Below, piece by piece: positions 54,192-62,168 of a stretch of 64,000 bases of DNA; position 1 is the stretch's first letter; the number at the start of each line of letters is the position of its first letter. Source of the stretch: Pseudoxanthomonas sp. PXM03. GTDB lineage: Bacteria; Pseudomonadota; Gammaproteobacteria; Xanthomonadales; Xanthomonadaceae. The position numbers and the translations under genes were made by a program. Below the pieces are notes generated by a model that searched no databases, was not told where the DNA came from, and saw only the letters and a list, made by a program, of their open reading frames with translations. The stretch lies in assembly GCF_014852005.1 (NCBI RefSeq), contig NZ_JACVAU010000003.1:1-64000 (forward strand). The letters are read 5' to 3'.

Positions 54192-54608
54192 ATGGCCATC
54201 GATGCCATCGGATCCATCGTCAACAACGGAAGCGCAAGCACCGAAGGACGCAACACCATCGACCAGGAGGGCTTCATCAAACTCTTCCTTGCCCAGTTGC
54301 AGTTCCAGGATCCCCTGGAGCCGGTGGACAACCGCGAATTCCTCGCGCAGTTAGCGCAGTTCAGTAATCTGGAACAGTCGCGGCAACTGAGCATGAACTC
54401 GGAGGCGCTGTTGACGATGACGTCCGCCAGCCAAGCGCTGAGCCTGCTGAACCGCAAGGTTGAAGTTTCCCAGGCAGGGGGCACCGGCGTCTCAGGCACC
54501 GTCACCGCGATCCAGTTCACGCCGTCCGGGCCCGACCTGACCGTCGACGTCAACGGCAGCGTCCTCACTGGCATCCGTCTTCCCCAAGTCAGCCTCGTCC
54601 GTCCCTAG
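54192..54608 (+). CDS. flgD: Hook-cap protein FlgD, short form
   Basis: A 138-residue FlgD. The N-terminal signature is excellent (FIKLFLAQLQFQDPLEPVDN, then REFLAQLAQFSNLEQ), followed by a short beta-rich segment. Full-length FlgD is about 220 residues or more and has an Ig/tudor-hybrid region that caps the growing hook; most of that is missing. The ATG at 54192 directly follows the previous stop codon. Export and hook nucleation may still work with the N-terminal part. Confidence 0.88.
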   Translation: MAIDAIGSIVNNGSASTEGRNTIDQEGFIKLFLAQLQFQDPLEPVDNREFLAQLAQFSNLEQSRQLSMNSEALLTMTSASQALSLLNRKVEVSQAGGTGVSGTVTAIQFTPSGPDLTVDVNGSVLTGIRLPQVSLVRP

Positions 54609-54618
54609 GAGCTAACGC

Positions 54619-55779
54619 ATGTTTCAAGCGCTCTTCAACAGCCTGTCCGGACTCTTCAGCTTCTCGCGCAGCCTGGACACGGTCAGCAACAACGTGGCGA
54701 ACATGAACACGCCGGGTTTTCGCGGCAGCGACTCGTTCTTCGAGAATATCGCCGGTGAGCACGGTGCCCGCATCACGGGCCAGGGCATGCGCACCGGTGC
54801 CGGAGACTTGCGCCAGACCGGCAACTCCACGGACGTTGCCGTGGAGGGATCCGGCTTCTTCGTCCTGCGCGATGCCAACGGGTCCCTGCACTACACCCGT
54901 GCCGGCCAGTTCATCTTCGACGAGCAGGGCGTCCTGATCGACAGCGTTAGCCGCTTCCAGGTCATGGGGATCGACCAGCACGGCAATCTCGCGCCCATCT
55001 CGCTGGAGGGCCAGCGCACGCTGCCGGCTCAGGCCACCACCCGAGTAACGTTCAGCGGAAACCTGCAACCGAGTGGTGACTCTCACGAAGTGACCGTCGC
55101 CAACATCTATACGGCGGCAGGCGCGAGCCAGTCATTGAAGATCAAATTCACCAAGAATCCGGATGCCACGCTGCCCCGCAGCTTCCTGGTCACCATCACC
55201 GATGCCAACGGCGCCCAAGTAGCGAGTGGTGAGCTGCGCTTTAGTACATCCGGTACCTTGGAGCCAGGCTATAACACCCTGACCGCGCAGTTGACCGTGG
55301 AAGGCGGTACGCAGGAGGTCACTTTCGACTTCGGTACACCAGGTGCGTTTCAAGGAACCACACACCTTCAGGGAATAAGCAATAACGTCAGCGGGACAGT
55401 CGCCGATGGTCGTCCGATCCTCGGCATCACTACGTTGTCCTTCGATGACAAAGGCGTGCTGCAGCTGACTTACAGCGCCAATGAGAAGCGCCAGGGTGCG
55501 CGACTGGCGCTTGCCTCGTTCTATAGTGAGAGCCTGCTGGAACTACGTTCCGGCCGATTGATCTCAGATGCCGATGCACAGCGCAGCGGACTGGGACGAG
55601 CAGGAGAAGGCGTATTTGGACGCGTCCAGGGCGGGAGCTTGGAGATGTCCAACATCGACCTGACTCAAGAGTTCGCCGACATGCTGATCATCCAGCGCGG
55701 CTACCAGGCCAGCTCGCGCGTGATGACGGTCAGCAACGAGATGATCGAGCAGCTCTACAACAGTACGCGTGGTGGCTGA
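54619..55779 (+). CDS. flgE: Hook protein FlgE
   Basis: A 386-residue hook subunit of near-normal length. The axial N-terminal motif is LDTVSNNVANMNTPGF and the C-terminal helix is SLEMSNIDLTQEFADMLIIQ. The middle contains FlgE-type beta domains (including TRVTFSGNLQPSG). The hook would extend from the L ring outside the cell. A full-length hook gene next to no filament or junction gene is the most telling feature of this cluster. An AGGAG ribosome binding site lies before the ATG. Confidence 0.93.
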   Translation: MFQALFNSLSGLFSFSRSLDTVSNNVANMNTPGFRGSDSFFENIAGEHGARITGQGMRTGAGDLRQTGNSTDVAVEGSGFFVLRDANGSLHYTRAGQFIFDEQGVLIDSVSRFQVMGIDQHGNLAPISLEGQRTLPAQATTRVTFSGNLQPSGDSHEVTVANIYTAAGASQSLKIKFTKNPDATLPRSFLVTITDANGAQVASGELRFSTSGTLEPGYNTLTAQLTVEGGTQEVTFDFGTPGAFQGTTHLQGISNNVSGTVADGRPILGITTLSFDDKGVLQLTYSANEKRQGARLALASFYSESLLELRSGRLISDADAQRSGLGRAGEGVFGRVQGGSLEMSNIDLTQEFADMLIIQRGYQASSRVMTVSNEMIEQLYNSTRGG

Positions 55780-55780
55780 C

Positions 55781-56524
55781 ATGGAAGTACGCCGTATCGG
55801 CTGGCAGGGAGCCTCGCGGGCACGCTGGCTGCGCGAGCGCATGGAACAGCGCCTCACGTACTGGTGGCATGGCTGGTTCACTGGTGACGATAGGCTGCTA
55901 GAACTGCGGCTGCACGCGATATCGCTCCCGCCAGCGCAGGTGGCCGGGCTGGAATGGCATTCGCTGAGCCACGAAGGTCAGCACTTGATGCTGGGAGCAC
56001 CTCTTGGCGCCGCCCATGCATTCGCAACCCGTGCGTTGCATGTCCCCGAGAGCGAAGCCAACACGCTGACAGGCGACGTGGCGGCGGCCTGCCGCGACGA
56101 TCTGATCGCCTCGTTATGGGGCGAGGGACCGCACGCGCCACTGGTTTGCGGTGAACCACCCGCGCCCTGGCAACTTGAGCCCCGTCACGGTGGCCTGCTT
56201 TTCCAGTTGCAGGGCTTGTCCGCCAGTATCTGGGTATGGGCGAACCGGGCATGGTGCGATGCACATGGTCCGGAACCCGCCGTTCGCGCGCCCAGCCCGC
56301 TATCGGACCGGCGCTCGGCACTTGGGAAAAGCCAGTTGCGCTTGTCGGCACACATCGACCTGGGTCAGATCGCGCTTGCCGATTCACTCGAATGGTCGGT
56401 GGGAGAAGTGCTGCTGACCGACATCCCACGCCGCGCGCGCGTGGAACTGTCCACCAACAAGATGCATGTGACCAGTGGCGTGCTCGGCCAGACCGGGGAC
56501 AACCGGCACATCACCCTGGCGTAA
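55781..56524 (+). CDS. FliM/SctQ-like C-ring or sorting-platform protein
   Basis: A 247-residue soluble protein between flgE and fliN, at the place of fliM. The C-terminal 70 residues (LRLSAHIDLGQIALADSLEW onwards) fit a SpoA domain, the part that pairs with FliN. The N-terminus has no EIDALL-type CheY-binding motif, and the protein is much shorter than FliM (about 330), being closer in size to type III SctQ proteins. I prefer the ATG at 55781, two bases after the flgE stop, to upstream GTG codons. The call rests on position and the SpoA-like end. Confidence 0.6.
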   Translation: MEVRRIGWQGASRARWLRERMEQRLTYWWHGWFTGDDRLLELRLHAISLPPAQVAGLEWHSLSHEGQHLMLGAPLGAAHAFATRALHVPESEANTLTGDVAAACRDDLIASLWGEGPHAPLVCGEPPAPWQLEPRHGGLLFQLQGLSASIWVWANRAWCDAHGPEPAVRAPSPLSDRRSALGKSQLRLSAHIDLGQIALADSLEWSVGEVLLTDIPRRARVELSTNKMHVTSGVLGQTGDNRHITLA

Positions 56525-56563
56525 AGCTATCCGCTACCTCGTGGCATAGAAGAAGAAACCATC

Positions 56564-56818
56564 ATGAGCACTGAAGTCGTTGGAAATGGAAAGGACGTGA
56601 GCCTGGTCGGGCACGTGAAGATCTCGTTGGTCGCGGAGATCGGTCACGCCGAACTGACTGTGGAAGAGCTGTTCGCCTTGAGGAAGGGCGATAACGTGAA
56701 GCTGGAGGAGGGCAGCGACGCTATCGTGACGTTGCTGCTCAACGGCAAGGCGGTAGCGCAAGGCGAACTGGTCTGCGTTGACGACAAACTCGGTATCCGC
56801 ATCACCGAACTTGCATGA
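56564..56818 (+). CDS. fliN: FliN-type SpoA-domain protein
   Basis: An 84-residue protein that is essentially one SpoA domain, with the core LVAEIGHAELTVEELFALRK, a GDNVKLEE turn and an ending GIRITEL. FliN of this size forms the base of the C ring and recruits FliH. There is no extended N-terminus. It begins 39 bases after the FliM-like gene and overlaps fliO by four bases. Confidence 0.87.
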   Translation: MSTEVVGNGKDVSLVGHVKISLVAEIGHAELTVEELFALRKGDNVKLEEGSDAIVTLLLNGKAVAQGELVCVDDKLGIRITELA

Positions 56819-57177
56819 GCAGTCAGGCTGGCGCACAGACCCCGATTCCCTATCGCGCTGAACCTGCGGTCAGCGGTGGCGAGCTGACGGGCGTACTGAC
56901 CGCCACGATCCTGTTGCTTGCCGCGTTCCTGGCGCTGGCACTGTACGCTAGGAAGCGCAGCTGGCTTCGCAAGCTGGCGCCTTTGGCTGCAGCCGGTCAG
57001 ACCGGCAAGCGTTGGCGACTAGACGTGCAGGCACAGCGCATCAGCCGTCTGACGACGGTATACAGAATCGAAGATGGCACGAACGCTTGGCTGGTCGTGG
57101 AGTCGACGGGGCAGGTGTCGGTATCAGCCCTCACGAACCAGCCAGCGAGCGGGGAGGGCGTCGATGCAACGCCGTGA
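56815..57177 (+). CDS. fliO: FliO-like export assembly protein
   Basis: A 120-residue single-pass membrane protein. A helix at about residues 24-43 (LTGVLTATILLLAAFLALAL) is followed by a small basic cytoplasmic domain, the layout of FliO, which helps assemble the FliP ring. Sequence similarity in this family is always low; the position directly before fliP supports the call. It overlaps fliP by 14 bases. Confidence 0.75.
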   Translation: MSSQAGAQTPIPYRAEPAVSGGELTGVLTATILLLAAFLALALYARKRSWLRKLAPLAAAGQTGKRWRLDVQAQRISRLTTVYRIEDGTNAWLVVESTGQVSVSALTNQPASGEGVDATP

Positions 57178-57913
57178 ACTTCGCCTAGGCGTCGTGGTGC
57201 TTGCGTTGGCACTACTGACAGTGTCTGAGTTCGCCTTGGCGGCGGATCCGGCCACGGAAGCCTTGGCCGCCGCCAGCGGCCAGGATTTCGCGCCCGCGCT
57301 GCGGACCTTTGTCATCCTGAGCCTCCTGTCCTTCATTCCAGTGCTGCTGATCGGCATGACGTCGTTCACCCGCATCATCGTGGTGCTCGCCTTGCTGAGG
57401 CATGCCTTGGGCATTCCGCAGACCCCGCCAAACAGCGTACTAATCACACTTGCGCTGTTCCTAACCCTGTTCTCGATGGGGCCAGTGCTTGGCAACGTGC
57501 ATCAGCAGTCGTTGGCGCCGTACATGGCCGAACAGATATCTGCCACCGAGGCGGTCGTGAGGGCCAAGGATCCGATCCGCGACTTCATGATACGCCAGAC
57601 ACGCGAGAGCGATCTGCTCGCCGTCGTCGAGATGGCGCGTGAGCCTGCTCCCAGGCGGATCGAAGACATCAAATTCACACACCTGGCCGCGGCCTTCCTG
57701 CTCAGCGAGCTGAAGACCGCCTTCCAGATCGGTTTCGTGATCTTCCTGCCGTTCTTGCTGATCGACCTGGTTGTATCGGCAGTGCTGATGGCCCTGGGCA
57801 TGATCATGCTGCCGCCCACCACGATCAGCCTACCGCTCAAGTTGCTCCTGTTCATCCTGATCGACGGCTGGGTGCTTGTGTCGCGGACATTGCTGGGCAG
57901 CTTCTGGTCCTAG
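57164..57913 (+). CDS. fliP: Flagellar-type export gate protein FliP
   Basis: A 249-residue protein with a cleavable signal peptide (ending FALAA) and four transmembrane segments. The strongest family blocks are MTSFTRIIVVLALLRHALG, then PPNSVLITLALFLTLFSMGP, and near the C-terminus LSELKTAFQIGFVIFLPFLL. FliP makes the five-fold core of the export gate. The ATG at 57164 has a good GGGGAGGG ribosome binding site. With FliQ and FliR at the other end of the cluster the gate set is complete. Confidence 0.96.
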   Translation: MQRRELRLGVVVLALALLTVSEFALAADPATEALAAASGQDFAPALRTFVILSLLSFIPVLLIGMTSFTRIIVVLALLRHALGIPQTPPNSVLITLALFLTLFSMGPVLGNVHQQSLAPYMAEQISATEAVVRAKDPIRDFMIRQTRESDLLAVVEMAREPAPRRIEDIKFTHLAAAFLLSELKTAFQIGFVIFLPFLLIDLVVSAVLMALGMIMLPPTTISLPLKLLLFILIDGWVLVSRTLLGSFWS

Positions 57914-57918
57914 AGCCC

Positions 57919-58593
57919 ATGGCGATCGAGGATGCCGAGCAGGAACTTTGGCGCCGCTACCAAGAAGATGAGGATACCGCTGCCCGCGACTACCTTTTCC
58001 TCAAGTATGCGACGTGGGCTCGACGTGTTGCGGGTGGCGTCATGAGCAGGGTGCCCTCTCACGGCATGGAGTGGGCAGATCATGTGCAGAACGCCCAGAT
58101 GGGATTGCTGGAAGCCATGTCGAGATTCGACAGCCGGCGCGGCATAGCCTTCATAGGCTTTGCGAAGCCGCGCGTACGCGGCGCTGTGTTCAACGGGATC
58201 CGGTCCTACGTGCGATCGCCACACGGGCGGCCAGACGATACCGGAGCGAGCGACCGGCTGCGTTCGCTTTGGGAAGACGAGCAGGATCCGCTGGACGGCT
58301 TCATCGATGCGGTAGTTGGGCTGAGCCTAGGCTACCTCCTGGGGGGAGGAGGCGAGCACGATAACGTCGATAGCCTGAAGATCGATCAGCTGCTGGGTGA
58401 TGCATTGCTGGATCTGCCAGCTCGGCAGCGGAAGATCGTCATCGCACACTATTTTCATCACGTGCAGTTCCAGCAGATCGCCGAAGATCTCCAAGTCACA
58501 AAAGGGAGGGTATCCCAGCTGCACAAGGCCGCGCTCATGGAGCTACGGGCCGCACTTGAACGCAGGAAGGCCAACAGAGACAACTTCTTCTGA
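57919..58593 (+). CDS. fliA: Sigma-28-type RNA polymerase sigma factor (FliA-like)
   Basis: A 224-residue sigma factor of the FliA/WhiG group. Region 2 carries DHVQNAQMGLLEAMSRFDSR then GIAFIGFAKPRVRGAVFNGI. Region 4 has FQQIAEDLQVTKGRVSQLHK, then ALMELRAAL, the sigma-28 recognition helix. It starts five bases after fliP and is the last gene of the cluster. In flagellar systems FliA is held by FlgM until the hook is finished; no flgM is visible in the window. It may direct promoters of exported or later products encoded elsewhere. It is shorter than most FliA (about 240) and divergent in region 3. Confidence 0.85.
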   Translation: MAIEDAEQELWRRYQEDEDTAARDYLFLKYATWARRVAGGVMSRVPSHGMEWADHVQNAQMGLLEAMSRFDSRRGIAFIGFAKPRVRGAVFNGIRSYVRSPHGRPDDTGASDRLRSLWEDEQDPLDGFIDAVVGLSLGYLLGGGGEHDNVDSLKIDQLLGDALLDLPARQRKIVIAHYFHHVQFQQIAEDLQVTKGRVSQLHKAALMELRAALERRKANRDNFF

Positions 58594-58888
58594 CGAAGTG
58601 GAACTGACCTCGACCCAGTGCTACGACGATGGATTAGGGATGTTTATCGGGGGAAGGGGAGGGCAGCTTCCGACCCGAAACGGACATCTTCTGCCGTACC
58701 ATGCCCGGGTGTCGATCGACGCGCGGGAGACATGGATTCCCTGCTGCCCCATGACTTGTGCACCGCGCGTTTCATTGGCGCGTAACGCTGGACGTGTGCG
58801 AGATGTGGGAGGCTACGTGCTGCAGTATCGGCCAAGCCTTGAACTGACCTCGCGCTCGCGATGAACTCCACCTCCCATCGGACCGAAC

Positions 58889-59707
58889 ATGCGCCTGCTA
58901 GCCGGATGCGAACTGACAGTCGAATCCAACGAGGACTGCGCGGTGGTCGCAATGTTGCGACCGCGCAGTGGCGAAGCGCAATGGCTGATCAGCGAAACCT
59001 ATACATTCGACCCCCACGTTCGCCCGACCGAGTTCGTCGATGTATTCGGCAACCTGTGCCAGCGTTTCGTGGTCCGGCGTGGACGCATGCGAATCCGGGC
59101 AGAGCTTGAGGTCGAGACCGAGCGGGATATCGTCATTGCGCCGTGGGTCGCGCCGACACCGGCCGCTTTCCTGCCCGATCACGCGTTGCAGTACCTGCTG
59201 CCGAGTCGCTACTGCCCGAGTGATCGTACGTTCGACCAGGCGCAGGCCATCGTGGCTGCGGCGGCCCCCCGCAGTGGGCAAGTGGGGGCAATCGTGGAAT
59301 GGATCCGCACCCATATCGCGTACCGGTACGGGGTTAGCGACGCCACCACGGATGCACTCGGCACTATGGAATCACGTGCAGGAGTCTGCCGCGACTACGC
59401 ACATGTCGGAATCACGCTATGCAGGAGCCTGCGCATTCCTGCGCGGATGGTGGTTGGATATCTGCACGGACTGGAACCGATGGATCTGCATGCCTGGTTC
59501 GAGGCTTACCTGGATGGCCGCTGGTACACCTTCGACCCGACGCAGTCCGCACCCCGTGGTGGTCGGATCGTGGTCGCTTACGGTCGCGATGCTGCCGATG
59601 TGGCTTTTCTGACCAATTACGGCTGGTTGCAGACTCTGGAAATGCAGGTATGGGTAGGCGAGCGAACTAGCGAAGTGCCACTTTCATTCACTGGCGGAGG
59701 CATATAG
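58889..59707 (+). CDS. Transglutaminase-like family protein
   Basis: A 272-residue protein with an N-terminal beta-rich region (residues 1-120) and a papain-fold transglutaminase core. The probable triad is Cys near residue 167 (AGVCRDYAH), His near 201 (DLHAWFEAYL) and Asp near 216 (TFDPTQ), all present. Proteins of this form act as cysteine proteases, amidases or cross-linkers, and the substrate is unknown. There is no signal peptide, so it is probably cytoplasmic. It lies 295 bases after the sigma factor on the same strand; that gap holds nothing recognisable, and co-regulation with the flagellar-type cluster is only possible, not shown. Confidence 0.85.
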   Translation: MRLLAGCELTVESNEDCAVVAMLRPRSGEAQWLISETYTFDPHVRPTEFVDVFGNLCQRFVVRRGRMRIRAELEVETERDIVIAPWVAPTPAAFLPDHALQYLLPSRYCPSDRTFDQAQAIVAAAAPRSGQVGAIVEWIRTHIAYRYGVSDATTDALGTMESRAGVCRDYAHVGITLCRSLRIPARMVVGYLHGLEPMDLHAWFEAYLDGRWYTFDPTQSAPRGGRIVVAYGRDAADVAFLTNYGWLQTLEMQVWVGERTSEVPLSFTGGGI

Positions 59708-59886
59708 CAGTCGAGCAGCCGCCAAACCGGCATTGCTCTTTCTGTCGAAGCAGAGTCCGTGTCCGCTTCTGGCCGAAGGCGGGACCCCTGGTTTCGATGT
59801 CAGCTGTCGTTCGCAACCATGTCTTCCCGGCGCTTTGATTAGCAGTTTATGTAAGGCATGGCTATGGAGCAGGCTCGGTGCCTGCT

Positions 59887-59897
59887 GGGGGGGGGGG
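59887..59897 (+). repeat. Homopolymeric G tract (11 G)
   Basis: An uninterrupted run of eleven G bases, 110 bases before the receptor start codon. Tracts of this length are prone to slippage and can alter promoter spacing, and are also a common place for assembly errors. Confidence 0.9.
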
Positions 59898-59975
59898 CTT
59901 GAGTTGAGGAGCCGCGAGCGATCTCCGATCGGGAGTCGGCTAGCTGCGGGCTGCAAGAACAGGTGATAGACTGAT

Positions 59976-59994
59976 GTTCTTGATAATCATTCGC
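59976..59994 (+). promoter_or_regulatory. Fur box upstream of the TonB-dependent receptor
   Basis: The 19-base site matches 14 of 19 positions of the Fur consensus GATAATGATAATCATTATC and contains an exact TGATAATCATT core at 59981-59991. It ends 13 bases before the receptor ATG. This predicts repression by iron-loaded Fur and expression under iron limitation. Confidence 0.75.
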
Positions 59995-60007
59995 ATTAAA
60001 AGCCCTC

Positions 60008-62164
60008 ATGTACCCCCCACGATTTACGCGTGGCCTCCTGGCCACAGCCCTGTCCTTGGCCATTTTCCAGGCTCATGCCCAGGCTTCCCCTGACGCCGCA
60101 CCTGCCAACCCTGATGTGACCGAACTGGATTCGGTCCAAGTCCTGGGCCGGGCCCAAACTCTGTACAAGGCCGACGATGCCGCGGTCGGTACCCGTACGG
60201 ATACGCCCTTGGCTCTGGTGCCGCAGTCGGTACAGGTCATGCCCCGCGAACTGATCGATGACCAGGCCGCACGCCAGGTCACCGACCTTTACCGGAGCAT
60301 CAGCGGCATCAGCTTCTTCAGCTATGCCGGCGTGACCTTGCGTGGATTCCGCCAGGAGAACGTGCTGTACGACGGGCTGCGTGGCGATCCCTATGCAGGC
60401 TTCTCCGTCCCGCAATTGTTCAACATCGAACGGGTCGAAGTACTCAAAGGTCCGGCAGGTGCGCTGTATGGCGGCGGCGATGCCGGCGGTGTCATCAATT
60501 ACGTTACCCGCAAGCCGCAAGCCAAGATGCAGCGCCGGGCCGAAATCCAATTCGGCAACGAGGATTTTGTTGCCGGTTCGATCGAGGCGACCGGTCCGCT
60601 CACCCCGTCCGGAAGCGTGCGTTATCGCCTGGGAGCCTACGGCGATGGCGAGGAGGGCGTTCGCTGGAATGCAGACAGCCAGAGCGTGATCGGTGATGCC
60701 TCGATCGCCATGGACATCGGCGAGACCGGCGAGCTGACGGTGCAGTACACCGACATCACCCAGAACCTGGGGGGCAACCGGCTCCGCGGCGTGCCGGTGA
60801 ACGACAACGGCGAATTCCTCACGAACCGTCGCTGGAACCACAACGAAGCCACCGACTTCCTCGACATGAATGCCAAGGTACTGCTCGCGCAGTATCGCTT
60901 CTCGCCGGCGCAAGCATGGGACGTCGACTTTGCTGCGCGATGGTTCGAGAACAGCGAGCATCAGATCTACCACGAGCCGATGGGCTTGATCGACCGTGAC
61001 GGCGATGGAACCGCGGAATGGATGACGCGCCAGCTGCGCAACCAGTACCGGGACAACGACGCCACTGCGGTCAACGGCAATGCCGTCTGGCGCTTCAGGA
61101 CGGGGGCGGTGGAACACAAGCTGCTGTTCGGCGCCGACTACTACCACGTGGATTCGGATTTCACGGCACAGACGGCCAATAGCGCGGACCTGGTTCGCAA
61201 TGCAGGACCGGTTCCCGGCATCGACCTGTTCAATCCGGTATACGGGGTCACCTCCTACCGCGACTACAACCTCGCCGCCCTTCCGTGGCGCGACACCAGC
61301 ACCCGCGGCATTCGCTACGGCGGTTACATCCAAGACGAGCTGACCCTGACACCGCGCTGGTATGTACTGGCCGGCTTGCGCTGGGACGGCTTTGAGGATG
61401 AGGACCTGATCGGTAGAACCCGCGTGGACGGTCACGACCTCAGCTGGCGCCTGGGCAGTACCTTCGTGCTGCGTGATGGACTGAATGCGTATACCAGCGT
61501 GGCCAGCGGCTTCGTGCCGCAGGCGACCGGCAACCAGAACCCCGCGGCAGGGGGCCCTTTCGATGCCGAGCAAAGCAAGCAATGGGAAGTGGGTCTGAAG
61601 ACTCTGCTGGCCGATGGCCGCCTCACGCTCAATACGGCGCTCTACCGGATCGAGCGCAGCAACATCCTGCAAGCCACGGGCGAAGTCGTGGACGGCACCA
61701 ACCAGCTGGCGGCACTGGGCCTGGTACGCAGCGAAGGCCTGGAAGTCGATCTGCTCGCAGACGTGACCGACCGTTGGGTCGTCAACATCGCATACGCCTA
61801 CAACGACGCCCGCGTAATCGATGCCGGCAGCAACGGCATCACCAATGCGTCAGGCGATCGCTTCGCCAACGCACCGCGCAACAAGTTGGGCCTGTGGACC
61901 CGCTACGACATTCCCTCCATCGCATCCGCCATCGGTTTCGGAGCGGACTACACGGACGAGCGCATCAGCCTGGAGGGGCAGCGGGTCAAGCCGTACACGA
62001 TCTTCGACCTGAGCTGGCAGACGCAATGGCGGGACTGGAAGTTCCAGGCCAACATCAAGAACCTCTTCGACAAGGTCTATGCGGCCAGCGGCTTCATCGA
62101 ACGCAACGGTCATTTCCCCGGCGAACCGCGACGGCTCTACCTGCAGGCGGCCTATACGTTCTGA
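60008..62164 (+). CDS. TonB-dependent siderophore receptor
   Basis: A 718-residue outer-membrane receptor of the TonB-dependent siderophore type. It has a signal peptide ending AHAQA, a TonB-box-like stretch after it (ELDSVQVLGRA), a plug domain (about residues 60-165, with PQSVQVMPRELIDDQAARQV and VEVLKGPAGALYGGGDAGGV), and a 22-strand barrel ending in the aromatic LQAAYTF terminus. It imports a ferric siderophore using TonB energy. The Fur box directly upstream supports an iron role. The ligand cannot be deduced. The downstream PepSY gene starts four bases after its stop and is probably co-transcribed. Confidence 0.93.
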   Translation: MYPPRFTRGLLATALSLAIFQAHAQASPDAAPANPDVTELDSVQVLGRAQTLYKADDAAVGTRTDTPLALVPQSVQVMPRELIDDQAARQVTDLYRSISGISFFSYAGVTLRGFRQENVLYDGLRGDPYAGFSVPQLFNIERVEVLKGPAGALYGGGDAGGVINYVTRKPQAKMQRRAEIQFGNEDFVAGSIEATGPLTPSGSVRYRLGAYGDGEEGVRWNADSQSVIGDASIAMDIGETGELTVQYTDITQNLGGNRLRGVPVNDNGEFLTNRRWNHNEATDFLDMNAKVLLAQYRFSPAQAWDVDFAARWFENSEHQIYHEPMGLIDRDGDGTAEWMTRQLRNQYRDNDATAVNGNAVWRFRTGAVEHKLLFGADYYHVDSDFTAQTANSADLVRNAGPVPGIDLFNPVYGVTSYRDYNLAALPWRDTSTRGIRYGGYIQDELTLTPRWYVLAGLRWDGFEDEDLIGRTRVDGHDLSWRLGSTFVLRDGLNAYTSVASGFVPQATGNQNPAAGGPFDAEQSKQWEVGLKTLLADGRLTLNTALYRIERSNILQATGEVVDGTNQLAALGLVRSEGLEVDLLADVTDRWVVNIAYAYNDARVIDAGSNGITNASGDRFANAPRNKLGLWTRYDIPSIASAIGFGADYTDERISLEGQRVKPYTIFDLSWQTQWRDWKFQANIKNLFDKVYAASGFIERNGHFPGEPRRLYLQAAYTF

Positions 62165-62168
62165 CGTC

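Larger units (their letters stand above)
59708..60007. other. Promoter region of the siderophore receptor
   Basis: A 300-base gap without a coding sequence. It holds the 11-G tract (59887-59897) and the Fur-box-like sequence (59976-59994), each listed separately. No terminator for the upstream gene is evident. Confidence 0.6.

Noticed and set aside
37742-58593. Interpretation as a classical Hrp/Ysc-type injectisome
   Set aside because: Rod, P-ring, L-ring and hook genes (flgBCFG, flgI, flgH, flgE) and fliE/fliO are flagellar; there is no secretin, needle or translocon gene.
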